Part shown: positions 37,458-46,147 of the stretch, piece after piece
Position numbering within the stretch: position 1 is the first letter of the stretch
How the letters are laid out: every line of letters begins with the position of its first letter
Assembly: GCF_035984545.1 (NCBI RefSeq)
Contig: NZ_JAXCHP010000001.1
Span: 2,914,001 to 2,978,000, forward strand
DNA: 64,000 nt
Source: Cryobacterium sp. GrIS_2_6
GTDB taxonomy: Bacteria > Actinomycetota > Actinomycetes > Actinomycetales > Microbacteriaceae
Reading direction: 5' to 3'
The notes under the pieces: model-generated
Database searches by the model: none
The model's input: the letters and a program-made list of their open reading frames with translations, nothing else
Told to the model about the DNA's origin: nothing
Translations under genes and position numbers: made by a program

Positions 37458-38063
37458 ATGGACATCCTTACAACGGCCCTATCGAAAGCGCCCGCTGCCG
37501 GGTCGATCATCGGCGTGCCAGTCTCAGTGTGGCTCCCGCCGTTGGCCGTGCTGGTAGTGGCATTGTTCGGTTTCTGGAATACCAGTCGAGCTACAAAGCG
37601 CGCTGGGGAGAATTCGGACGCCTCTCTGAAGCGCACGATCACGGCAGATAGGCAGGCGCGGCTGCTGGAAAAGCAGATGCTCCTCTACGCCGATATTTTG
37701 ACTTTCATCGCCCAACGGAGCCAGCACAGAAGCGCCGTACTAAACATGGGCAAGATCGAAGGTGTCGATATCCCTCAACAGTACGAATCAACCGATCGAT
37801 TCGCTTTATCCGGGCGCGCAGAAGCCATCGCTCGACGATCCGTACTGAACGCTTGGAACGCCTGCAACAAAGCCGACGAGGACACGGTAAGAAAACAGAT
37901 CCTCCAAGCAAAAATCCCCAAAGTGTGCGACGCGGGAATGAAGGCATACGCCGAAATCGACGCTGCGCGAGTCGAGGCTGAGAGGCAAGACGGATTGCTG
38001 CGAGATGCCATCCGGATCGCATTGCACAATCGAACGGACGATGACGGACTTGGTGATCTTTGA
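37458..38063 (+). CDS. Hypothetical protein with one membrane anchor
   Basis: A 201-aa protein. A single hydrophobic segment (VWLPPLAVLVVALFGFW, about residues 24-40) follows a short N-terminus, and the rest is an alpha-helical, charged cytoplasmic domain (DRQARLLEKQMLLYADIL, MKAYAEIDAARVEAERQDG). I recognise no family. No ribosome site stands out before the ATG. It lies between a nuclease relic and a gene-free stretch. Confidence 0.6.
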   Translation: MDILTTALSKAPAAGSIIGVPVSVWLPPLAVLVVALFGFWNTSRATKRAGENSDASLKRTITADRQARLLEKQMLLYADILTFIAQRSQHRSAVLNMGKIEGVDIPQQYESTDRFALSGRAEAIARRSVLNAWNACNKADEDTVRKQILQAKIPKVCDAGMKAYAEIDAARVEAERQDGLLRDAIRIALHNRTDDDGLGDL

Positions 38064-38629
38064 GCCACGGAAAATGTTCAGGGCTTCGGTGCGAGTCCTT
38101 CACCAAGCTCGACTCCAAGATCTCCAAACGCTCCGAGATGCCCGAGCCAAGCCATCGATGTCCACCACATCAAGACGGCGTCGCCGATTGCTCGAACCAT
38201 CGCGGCTTCTAATCCGTCATCCGTTGCAGTCTCGCCGGAGACCGCCGATGCCGCTTTTCGACGATCATCGGCGCTGAGTCAATGGTTTTCATCGCCGGTG
38301 CAGGGAGGTGCCCGCTGACGGGATTCGCAAAGTCGCTGGGCGATGAACGCGGCTCAGCCACCGACGTACCTGCCAGTCTGGTTTGCCAGAAATCTTCCGG
38401 CACGCCACATTCCACTCTTCGCCATCACGATCTGGCTCCACGTGCGTAACCTGCACTCACAACAATAGAATGCCCGTCCAGTTCCACGAACGACACCGAC
38501 GTTCGGCACTTCTCGATCGCGTTTTGCCGTGTTCAGACGGCCCGGTTAGGGCATTTCGTCGCATTCCTGATCACCGATTCGGCAAGGCGCCAGGGCTTCT
38601 CGTTGGCGAGATGAGCTGTCAGGGCGCCA
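38064..38629. other. Intergenic stretch without a recognisable gene
   Basis: I see no convincing gene, RNA or repeat in these roughly 560 bases. Open frames here are short and do not resemble known proteins. Confidence 0.5.
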
Positions 38630-39268
38630 TTAGCGGTACCACTCCTCGTCCGTCTGAGCCAAACGCGAGGGATGCAACTCGTCGCCGAGTCCGTAAAAAC
38701 GCTGAAAATTCATGATCAGAGGCCGCCACAAGTTCGGATCGATACGATTCTTCGACCCTTTCACGCGGATCGACTCGTGGACATGCACCCTCGTGATCCT
38801 GGCTTCGAAAATGAACGTGTCGCCATCGGCCGGGTCATCTTTCTCGAGGGGACGCGAATGAACGATGCGGGCTTCGAGATTAACCGGGCATTCGTCGATC
38901 CGTTCCGCTCGGACGGTGTCACCAGGTCGGGCATGCAAACCGGCACAGGCTATCTTGTCGGGCTCGTATCGATAGCCAACGCCAGCCTTGCCAGGAGGGA
39001 CGGGCATGCGACCGGTCGTCAACGCTATCCTGTCTACCGCCTCGACTAGTTCGGCAGTGGGGAGGTTAATGACGCACTCGCGGGTGTCGAGAAGGTTCTG
39101 TGCAGTCAAGGACCGGGCGCCCATGCCAAGGAGGGCAGTCTGGCCAAGCCAGAAAACGGACGACATCGGGGACGTATTAGTGGCACCGTCGCGGTCGATC
39201 GTACTGAGAAGCGCAACGGGTGTTCCGAAGTAGAGGATGGCAGGATCAATCACGGTGTGCGTCGGCAT
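38630..39268 (-). CDS. Flavin reductase-like domain protein
   Basis: A 212-aa protein of the flavin reductase/FMN-binding split-barrel type. It begins DPAILYFGTPVALLSTIDRD and continues TNTSPMSSVFWLGQTALLG, then RSLTAQNLLDTRECVINLP, typical of flavoredoxin-like proteins. The ATG at 39268 has GAAGGAAG just upstream; the long open frame before it is not supported. It could supply reduced flavin to a monooxygenase such as the one at 35.9-37.0 kb, but no direct link is shown. Confidence 0.85.
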   Translation of the reverse strand: MPTHTVIDPAILYFGTPVALLSTIDRDGATNTSPMSSVFWLGQTALLGMGARSLTAQNLLDTRECVINLPTAELVEAVDRIALTTGRMPVPPGKAGVGYRYEPDKIACAGLHARPGDTVRAERIDECPVNLEARIVHSRPLEKDDPADGDTFIFEARITRVHVHESIRVKGSKNRIDPNLWRPLIMNFQRFYGLGDELHPSRLAQTDEEWYR

Positions 39269-39599
39269 GGGCTTCCTTCGGTGCGGGGGCGAGCGAGGGC
39301 TGGTAGGGCTCGTCGGTGCGAGCTTCACTTCGATTCTTTCCGACCCGATATCCCGGTGCTGGCGGATATCCGACGTCACAGAGTCACGCCATCGAGATCG
39401 CAAGCAATCGCGCTCCACGGGAGCAGTGAGGCCGATAGCACAGCCGAACACACCAGGCAATGTGAAAATTTGGATCCCGAACTGCGCACCATCGGCTTCC
39501 CCAAGGGCTTGTATCACTGCGGGCAGTAGTCGCTGAAGGTGTGCCTTCGATGCGCGCACGTTTGCCCTCGATGCCGGGCGAACGCGTCAGCCGGCGACA

Positions 39600-40251
39600 T
39601 TACCGGGTGACGAATCCCTTCCTCACCATGCTCTCGGCGGCGGCCACGATGGCTTTGCGCGGGTCGCGCGGCGTCCAACCCAACACGCGGCGCGCCTTGT
39701 CGTTCGAAGTCTTCTTCGAGTAGCCGAGGTCGGGAACACCGGGCATGTCGGCGAGCGACCGGGTGGGCACGTGCCGCGCGTCAACACCGAGATGCGCCTT
39801 GATGACGGCTCCGATCTGCTGCATCGGGATGGCGGGACCGTTCGAGAGCAGGAGACGCTGCCCGGCGGCATCCGCCGCCGTCATCGCGAGGATGTGCGCT
39901 ATCGCCACGTCGCGTACGTCAACGATGGGGATATAGAGATCGGGGAAGCCAGGCATCCGGCCCTCAAGCATAGTCTGGACTATGCGGTTCGCCCCCGAGA
40001 CGTCGTCGCCCATTACCGGTCCCATCACCGCCACGGGGAGCGTGGCAAGTGTCATGGCACCTCCCTCGTCAGCCATGAATTGCCAGGCGGCGCGCTCGGC
40101 GAGTGTTTTGCTCTTACCGTATGCGTCGACGCCCGGGCCGTCAAGGATGGTCCAGTCGTCCTCGGTGAAGACGTGGCCATTGTGTGGGTGTCCCCAGCTC
40201 ACCGCATGAAACGCGGAGGTGAGCACGACACGCTGCACGCCGGCGTCGCGG
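39600..40251 (-). pseudogene. NAD-dependent epimerase/dehydratase, C-terminal half (separated by a 1-kb element)
   Basis: This half encodes RDAGVQRVVLTSAFHAVSWG, the catalytic YGKSKTLAERAAW (Tyr-x3-Lys) and KKTSNDKARRVLGWTPRDP, typical of dihydroflavonol-reductase-like extended SDRs. Upstream the frame runs into a mobile element at 40252. Joining it to 41276-41620 at the duplicated GCGG gives LRAARDAGVQRVV in one frame, a complete gene of about 330 codons. On its own it lacks the NAD-binding domain. Confidence 0.9.
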
Positions 40252-41275
40252 GTGTTGTCCGTCACGTTGAATGACGATGAGGCGTCATCCTGATTGACGA
40301 TGAGAATTGGGGGTGTGGGCGGCACGGTGACGTGGTCGTCGTCAGCGATGACGGCGTCTATCGTGACGGTCGTCACGATGACGGCGGTTTTCGGGCATGC
40401 GGAAGCGCCTCGGCGCGGGATCTCAGGTGCGCAAGGGCGGGGGGAGGAGCCGGCCGCGGGTGAACATTCCGATCAGCGTCCACACCGGCAGCGGGCAGTC
40501 CCAACGCTGCCGGCAGGCCAGCGCCGCGCCGGCGAGGAGGTTCAGCGCGTCCCCGAGCGGAGTCGGCCAGACCAGATCGCGGCTCAGGATGTCAGGATCG
40601 GCACGGTACGCGTGCTGCACACCCTGTTCATGCAACCAGTCGGCGTGTGCTTCCCGTGCCCGACGCAGCCAGCGGCGCACCGTGGAGACCGGGCGGCCCA
40701 ACTGGGCCGCGACCCGGCGGTGCCCGTCGCCGCGGGCCTTCGCAGCCAGGGCAGTGCCGATCACCTCGGCCGTGTCCGCCCGGCGCAGCACCAGCGCTGC
40801 GGGCAGCAGCACGTGCGTAGCTGCGCACTCCGGGCAGCGGGCACAGCGGGGTCGCACCGTGACCGGTGCCTCGTCGAGGCTGCGCACCCTGCGGATGCGG
40901 CCATACCCGTGCGGGCGCAACGCCCCGGGACAGCCGGGACAGCCCAGCTGCCCCGCGTCGAGCAGGGCCTCGGCCTGCTCCGGCGAGGCGACCACGATCA
41001 TCGCGTCCAGCTCCGTTCTGCTGCCACAAGGTCATGCCAGTAACTCTTGACTACCACACCTGGCCGGGGAAGGGGCCACCTCGTGTTGAGGGTGCGGCGG
41101 TCGCCGTCAACGTGCCGAGCAGCCCGGCCAAGATCATCGTGACGATCACGGCCCGGGCGTTCGTCCGCGACCATCGCCGCTCGTCACGATGATGCTGCCG
41201 ACGTGGACAACCCCATCGTCAACCCACGTGACGCACAACCCCGGCCTCATCGTCACCCACGGAGACGTACAACAC
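40252..41275 (-). mobile_element. DUF6431-type mobile element, probably non-autonomous
   Basis: A 1,024-bp insertion with 32-bp imperfect terminal inverted repeats (GTGTTGTCCGTC... and GTGTTGTACGTC..., both running into TGACGATGAGGC; 26 of 32 positions match) and a 4-bp target duplication GCGG (40248-40251 and 41276-41279). Further TTGACGATG repeats lie inside each end. It carries a DUF6431-like gene but no DDE transposase, so it probably moves with help in trans or is a deletion derivative. Confidence 0.85.
40423..41001 (-). CDS. DUF6431-like protein of the mobile element
   Basis: A 192-aa protein. The N-terminal half has zinc-binding-type cysteine pairs (LGCPGCPGALRPHGY and RPRCARCPECAATHVLLP) and the middle a helix-turn-helix (RVAAQLGRPVSTVRRWLRR). 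DUF6431 proteins occur in actinobacterial transposable elements next to transposases; here the partner is absent. It probably binds the element ends. The TTGACGATG repeats are candidate sites. Confidence 0.75.
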   Translation of the reverse strand: MIVVASPEQAEALLDAGQLGCPGCPGALRPHGYGRIRRVRSLDEAPVTVRPRCARCPECAATHVLLPAALVLRRADTAEVIGTALAAKARGDGHRRVAAQLGRPVSTVRRWLRRAREAHADWLHEQGVQHAYRADPDILSRDLVWPTPLGDALNLLAGAALACRQRWDCPLPVWTLIGMFTRGRLLPPPLRT

Positions 41276-41620
41276 GCGGGCCGCACGCAGGACCCGCAGC
41301 GCGCCCTCCCGTGCCGGCACGATAAGGTCGGCCTCGTTCTTGAGATGCCCGGGTAGCACGGGGGATGCCACGTGCAGTACGTGGTCCACTCCGGCGACGG
41401 CCTCCGGTCATCCGGCGTTCTTGAGCAGGTCGGCGACGACGAAGCTGAGGTTTTCGCCGTGCACCAAGCCCGCGTCGGCGAGCACGGAACGCACGGATCC
41501 CTCCTTGGCGAGTGAGCGGACGGTGGTTCGCACCACATGGCCCTGCTCGAGAAGCTGCAAGATGATGTGGCCGGCGATGAAGCCGGACCCGCCGGTGACG
41601 AGTACGTGATGTGTGGTCAT
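41276..41620 (-). pseudogene. NAD-dependent epimerase/dehydratase, N-terminal half with internal stop
   Basis: It encodes HHVLVTGGSGFIAGHIILQL, the NAD-binding TGGxGF motif, then VRTTVRSLAKEGSVR and LSFVVADLLKNAG. An in-frame TGA then replaces what is normally the Trp of GWPEAV; reading on gives PEAVAGVDHVLHVASP and EGALRVLRAAR, where the inserted element begins. So the gene carries a nonsense mutation and an insertion. Translation from the ATG at 41620 would stop after 70 codons. Confidence 0.88.
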
Positions 41621-41723
41621 AGTGATAACTCTTCCGCGCCAGGCTGTGCCCAGCCAGTGCCCCTTCAATCATGGGAGCGGCAGGACCATGGAACATCCGT
41701 GACCGCGGGCCTACGGTAGAGAA

Positions 41724-41780
41724 ATGACCAACGCGCCGAACCTGCTGGGCGAGTACCTGCGCGCGCGCCGCGAGCGTTGA
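41724..41780 (+). pseudogene. Helix-turn-helix regulator N-terminal scrap
   Basis: ATG followed by TNAPNLLGEYLRARRER and a stop. LGEYLRARRER is the first part of MmyB/XRE-type regulators that commonly diverge from epimerase-like genes. Nothing else of the regulator remains, so this is a remnant beside the broken epimerase. Confidence 0.5.
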
Positions 41781-41820
41781 CCTTGATCGACGTGCCCCGA
41801 AGTTCCTTGGCGTACATGAC
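41773..41820 (-). pseudogene. Short-chain dehydrogenase scrap
   Basis: Sixteen codons read VMYAKELRGTSIKVNA, which matches the segment after the catalytic Lys in classical short-chain dehydrogenases. It overlaps the regulator scrap at its edge and shows this junction is a patchwork of decayed genes. Too short for certainty. Confidence 0.4.
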
Positions 41821-41858
41821 CGTGTCATGGCGTGCCGAGGGCATCCCCCTGAATTTGG

Positions 41859-42056
41859 TTACTTAATGATTGGGGCGATGAAGGTGTAGGTGACCAGGAT
41901 GGCCAGCAGTAAGACGAAAATCCTTAACGCCCACAAGGCTTTCCGAGTGCTGGGGCCCAGCACAGCCGGGGGGACCGGGCGTGATTTTGCTGTGGACAGT
42001 TGGCCCGGTTCAAGTACCGCCGCAGGGTCCTCCGTGTCATGGTTGCAGCTTTTCAC
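41859..42056 (-). CDS. Small single-span membrane protein next to the Nramp-like gene
   Basis: A 65-aa protein with a soluble N-terminus (CNHDTEDPAAVLEPG) and one C-terminal membrane segment (LWALRIFVLLLAILVTYTFI). A GTG start at 42056 is supported by AAGGA about seven bases upstream. It lies 47 bp after the Nramp-like gene on the same strand. Its RPVPPAVLGPSTRKALWALR stretch resembles the extra C-terminal tail of the second Nramp-like protein (MPPLTLLARPELSTGRT...), suggesting a transporter accessory subunit. Confidence 0.7.
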   Translation of the reverse strand: MKSCNHDTEDPAAVLEPGQLSTAKSRPVPPAVLGPSTRKALWALRIFVLLLAILVTYTFIAPIIK

Positions 42057-42103
42057 CTGGGTTCCTTGTCGTTTGCGGAGCACTCGGATTCGTGTTCGTG
42101 TGA

Positions 42104-43453
42104 CTAGTTCGGAATGAGGTGGATGGTCTGGAGGAAGGAGATGATTCCGTAGCCCGCCGCGCAGAGCGCGATGAAAGTGATCACTAGGGTTCCTAATATA
42201 TTGGTCAGGCGTGTGTTGGCCCATTTGCCCATCAGTTCACGGTCGTTGGCTAACATCATCAGGAAGACCAGCGTGACTGGGAGAAGAACAGTGGCCAGCA
42301 CATTCGCGTTCAGCGCAATGGCAAGCAACGGCGCACCAGGAATCAGGATCACTGCCGCCGAGATCAAGGCCGAGGTGACATTGACACCGTAGAAAAGGCC
42401 TGCGCCGCGGGGGGAACTGTTGAAGCTGGCCGAGACCCCGATACATTCACCGGCGGCGTACGCGGTGCTGGCTGAGATAGTCAGGATCGCCACGGCCCCG
42501 GCTTCGATTAGGCCCAGGGCAAAGACCGCGCCCACCGGCATTCCCGCCACGGCGCTCAGTGCGGCAGGGAAACCAGCGCCCGCGAGACCCTGGATCGCTG
42601 AGCCGCCATGAGCGAACAGCGCCGCACCGACGATGAGGGCTGCGCAGCCAAACACCGCGGCCAAACCTGCACCGACCGCCGTGTCCAGACGGCCGTGCCT
42701 AATGTCCTGGTGGGTTATTCCCTTATCTGCCGAGGCGCTCTGCTGGAAGAACACCATCCATGGTGTGACGGTCGCACCGATGGTTGCAGTCAGCAGCAGC
42801 AGCAGCGGGGTGAGACCATCAAAGGGAAACGGTGACCACGTCGCGAACGCTCCGCCGATGGCACCCGGATCCGGGTGCACCATGATCGCGGCGACCAGGA
42901 ACAGGCCGTTGAACATGGCCAGTCCCAAAACAATTCTTTCCCACCGCCGGTACCGTCCCCCGGCGAGGGTCAGGAAGACCAACACGATCCCCAGACTGGC
43001 AGCGACCGGCGCTCCCAGGCCGAAGAAGGCCAGACCGACCCGGATCGCGACGAACTCGGAGACCAGGGTGACGAGATTTGTGAGCACGAGGTCCACTGCC
43101 CCGAACCACCCCCAGAGACGACCGTAGCGTTGCAGGACCAGTTCGCCGTAGCCACGATGGGTCACGGCGCCTACCCGCATGGACATTTCCTGACAGAGGT
43201 AAGACATCGCGAAAAGAACAACGATGAAAGGCAGAAAGAACCCCGTGCCATAGTTGGCCCCGTCCGCGGCGTAGGAGACCATGCTTGGCCCGTCATTTTC
43301 GCCCAGCATGACCAGCAGTCCCGGGCCGGCCAGCAGCCACGCCAGGTGATACCCCTTACTGGACTGCCGTGCCCGGGAGACCCGGGCACGGTCAGAGGAA
43401 CGCGCCACGTCCTCCCGCGTCAGAGGCAGCCCATTAGTATCCAAGAGGATCAC
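42104..43453 (-). CDS. Nramp-family divalent metal transporter with atypical metal site (NRMT-like?)
   Basis: A 449-aa SLC11/Nramp-fold transporter with about 11 segments. Segment 1 reads GPGLLVMLGENDGPSMVSYA where canonical Nramp proteins have the DPGN metal site, and segment 6 reads GATVTPWMVFFQQ instead of the canonical MPHN-type motif. Such changes are known from Nramp-related magnesium transporters, so Mg2+ (or Mn2+) is a reasonable guess. The GTG at 43453 is the most plausible start; the frame stays open far upstream over sequence that does not look like protein. It is followed by a small membrane protein and preceded by a SEDS gene. Confidence 0.85.
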   Translation of the reverse strand: MILLDTNGLPLTREDVARSSDRARVSRARQSSKGYHLAWLLAGPGLLVMLGENDGPSMVSYAADGANYGTGFFLPFIVVLFAMSYLCQEMSMRVGAVTHRGYGELVLQRYGRLWGWFGAVDLVLTNLVTLVSEFVAIRVGLAFFGLGAPVAASLGIVLVFLTLAGGRYRRWERIVLGLAMFNGLFLVAAIMVHPDPGAIGGAFATWSPFPFDGLTPLLLLLTATIGATVTPWMVFFQQSASADKGITHQDIRHGRLDTAVGAGLAAVFGCAALIVGAALFAHGGSAIQGLAGAGFPAALSAVAGMPVGAVFALGLIEAGAVAILTISASTAYAAGECIGVSASFNSSPRGAGLFYGVNVTSALISAAVILIPGAPLLAIALNANVLATVLLPVTLVFLMMLANDRELMGKWANTRLTNILGTLVITFIALCAAGYGIISFLQTIHLIPN

Positions 43454-43741
43454 CACCGGGCCCGGCGGACGAAATCGGACGCGCACAGGGCACACCCTCG
43501 CGCTGGGCGGACGCGAACCATTGGATGGGACCTGGCAAAGACGGAATGCCTCATAGAGGAATTCTGGCACGCCTAAAATAGTGGAAACGCACGAGGACTT
43601 TTGCGCGGGCCGCGGCCGGTCACGACGCCTTGCTGACCTACGAGAGTGGCAACGCCCCAAGACCGGGAAGTGCACCGCTCCGCGGGACGCAACCGAGGAT
43701 CTGTCAAGACGTGAACCGGGCTTGGTCACTGGCATCTCGGA

Positions 43742-45142
43742 TCATGAACTTTTAGGTCCCGCCCGCTGGCGTGATGGGCGGCGTTGATTGGAGATTCGTA
43801 GGAGGAGGGCCCCGATGACCCAGTTGGAGATGACGGAGGATCCGCCGGCAGAGAGCCAGGGGGTGGTGAGTCCGGTGAGTGGAATGATGCGGGTAAGTCC
43901 GCCGATGATGATGAACGTCTGCAGGGCGACGACAAAGGCAAGCCCGACGGCGAGGAGAGTGCTGAAGTCGTCGGCGCTGTCGTGCGCGATTCGCAGGCCG
44001 CGCGCGGTGAAGAGAAGGTAGAGGGAGAGAATGGCAAAGATCCCCGCGAGGCCGAGTTCTTCACCGAGGCTTGCGAAGATGTAGTCGCTTTGCGAGACCG
44101 GGGTGATCCAAGGCTGCCCTTGGCCAAGGCCAGTGCCAATCAGGCCACCGTGCGCGAAGCCAAATAGACCTTGGACGAGCTGGTAGCTTCCGCCGGTCGC
44201 GTTGTAGACCTGGGTGTCGAATGGGGTGAACCAGTTAGTGATCCGAAGGTTCACGTAGCTGAGGCTGGCATTGCCAGCAGCGGTGCCCGCCACGATGAGT
44301 AGACCACCGATGATGAGCCAGCTGAGCCGTGCTGTGGCAACGTAGATCAAGACGAGAAAGATCCCGAAGTAAAGCAGGCCAGGGCCGAGATTGTGTTGGG
44401 CGATCACCACAAGGATAGAGAGCAGCCAGACCAAAACGATCGGGCCCGTATGGCGAACGCGGGGAAATCGAAATCCGAGATGTTTGTTCCCCAAGAGCGA
44501 CAGCGCGTCGCGGTGTCGCACAAGGTATCCTGCGAAGAAGACCGCCAAAGCGATCTTCGCGATCTCCCCGGGCTGGAAACTGAGCGAACCGATGCTGATC
44601 CAGGCCCGAGCGCCGGAGACGACTCTTCCGATTCCGGGTACCAGGGGAAGCGCGAGTAAGGCCACGGCAATGAGCCCGAAGGTGAACGTGTATCGGTGCA
44701 GGAGCTGAATGTTCCGTACAACCAATAGCGTCACCAGTGCACAAATGACCGCGATCGCACACCAGACGATTTGTCGAACGCTCGCACTTGCCCAGCCGGT
44801 AGAGCCGTAATGAAGATCGATCCGATAAATTTCCGCGATCCCAAGCCCACTGAGGACGGTCATAATCGGCAGAATGAACGGATCAGATAACGGTGCCGCG
44901 AACCGCATCACCACGTGCGTCAAGAGCGACAGGGCTGGAAGTGTCGCGCTCACACCGATGAACGCCGCATCAGTGTGTCCGGTAGCTCCCAGCTGCACGA
45001 GCAGCACACTGCCGAGCACAATGACACTGGCCAGCAGCAACAAGAACAGTTCAACATTCCGGGTCCGAACTCCGGGGACCGCGCCGCGCAATCGTGCCGC
45101 ACGGTCAATGGGTAATGCTGTGACCGGGCCTATTCGACGCAC
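43742..45142 (-). CDS. SEDS-family protein (FtsW/RodA/SpoVE type), copy 1
   Basis: A 466-aa multi-spanning membrane protein. It contains the SEDS signatures YRIDLHYGSTGWASASVRQ, GARAWISIGSLSFQPGEIAK, and LGQGQPWITPVSQSDYIFASLGEELG in consecutive pieces. These are lipid-II-dependent peptidoglycan glycosyltransferases of elongation or division. The GTG at 45142 overlaps the stop of a small upstream frame. No partner penicillin-binding-protein gene is adjacent. A second SEDS gene lies at 53.7 kb. Confidence 0.92.
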   Translation of the reverse strand: MRRIGPVTALPIDRAARLRGAVPGVRTRNVELFLLLLASVIVLGSVLLVQLGATGHTDAAFIGVSATLPALSLLTHVVMRFAAPLSDPFILPIMTVLSGLGIAEIYRIDLHYGSTGWASASVRQIVWCAIAVICALVTLLVVRNIQLLHRYTFTFGLIAVALLALPLVPGIGRVVSGARAWISIGSLSFQPGEIAKIALAVFFAGYLVRHRDALSLLGNKHLGFRFPRVRHTGPIVLVWLLSILVVIAQHNLGPGLLYFGIFLVLIYVATARLSWLIIGGLLIVAGTAAGNASLSYVNLRITNWFTPFDTQVYNATGGSYQLVQGLFGFAHGGLIGTGLGQGQPWITPVSQSDYIFASLGEELGLAGIFAILSLYLLFTARGLRIAHDSADDFSTLLAVGLAFVVALQTFIIIGGLTRIIPLTGLTTPWLSAGGSSVISNWVIGALLLRISNQRRPSRQRAGPKSS

Positions 45143-45434
45143 GGGATCGACCCGGATTGCAGCGGAGTGGCCCGGTCGGTGTAGGCGTCCTTCGTCTCGC
45201 CGGTATTCTGCGGTACCCCCGGCGTTGCCGACGCGGTCGACATCGTGATCGTCGAACGGTGGATGAGGTTGGACAGATCGTTGTAACTGTAGATCGCGAA
45301 GGCCGCCATCCGCCCAACGATCACAACGACCGCGCCCGCGCCCGCGACACCAGGATCCTCCGACGTCGACGCACACGCTTACTCGCCTCGCCACGATGAG
45401 CGATCGGACGGGCATCGGGTGTTGAAGAGGTCAT
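45130..45434 (-). pseudogene. Small membrane protein upstream of the SEDS gene, frameshifted
   Basis: ATG at 45434 opens a basic N-terminus ending SKRVRRRRRILVS, after which a shift by one base is needed to read VAGAGAVVVIVGRMAAFAIY, then SYNDLSNLIHRSTITMSTAS and a stop at 45130. The result would be a single-span cell-envelope protein of about 100 residues, of unrecognised family. The shift may be real or a sequence error. Confidence 0.4.
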
Positions 45435-46147
45435 CGGAGAGTCCGTTCATCAGCCAGCAGCGAAAGGCCACCGTACGAAAGCGCGCAAGGCGGCGCTCGT
45501 CACAACTATGGTGGAGCGCCCTGCAAACTCACTGAGGCCAATTTCCGACACTAATGCTCCCATGCCCCCTGGATGGGGTTGTCCCGCAGGATATGCAATC
45601 GTCAGCCGGAGAGATGTCTCTAAGAACGCGAGCCGTTCGCGCGAGCGCGAAGCCGTGTGTAAGAACTTTCAAAATGAAAAGGGCCGTCCGCGGTGTGATC
45701 GAAAAAGGGCACGTGCAGTGATGTCTTCAACCCGGCTGTCGAGTCCCGCCGAAGTAGTAGCAGCTGCCGTGCCGACATCCGCACTATTGGGTTCGCAGCG
45801 TGCGTACCGTCACCTCCGTCCCGCCCGGCGTGCCCGTAGGTGAATCCAGGAACTCGCCGCGAGCGACAGAAACTGCCTCGATGCTGTGCGCGTTTTTGCC
45901 CGGCTTCGTCCGGCTTTCCCCGAGCGAGGTCACGACCACCAGGCCGTGGCGATGACGGTAAGGCCGGCCCCAGCGATACAAATGTCAGCCAAGCTCTCCT
46001 ACGGACGGCATTTAGAATAACGCGAATGCCTGTTCCCTAGCTCCGTCCAATGACGAGTCCAGGGCGAGGCCACGCACGCGGCGCCCGTTCCCGGCCTCGA
46101 CCCTGCTACCTGTAACGGTGACCAGGGTACGCCCCGCGTACGGCCGT
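45435..46147. other. Gene-poor stretch
   Basis: About 700 bases between the SEDS locus and the repeat protein. Both strands have short open frames, none with recognisable family sequence. It must contain the promoter of the leftward SEDS transcript. Confidence 0.5.
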
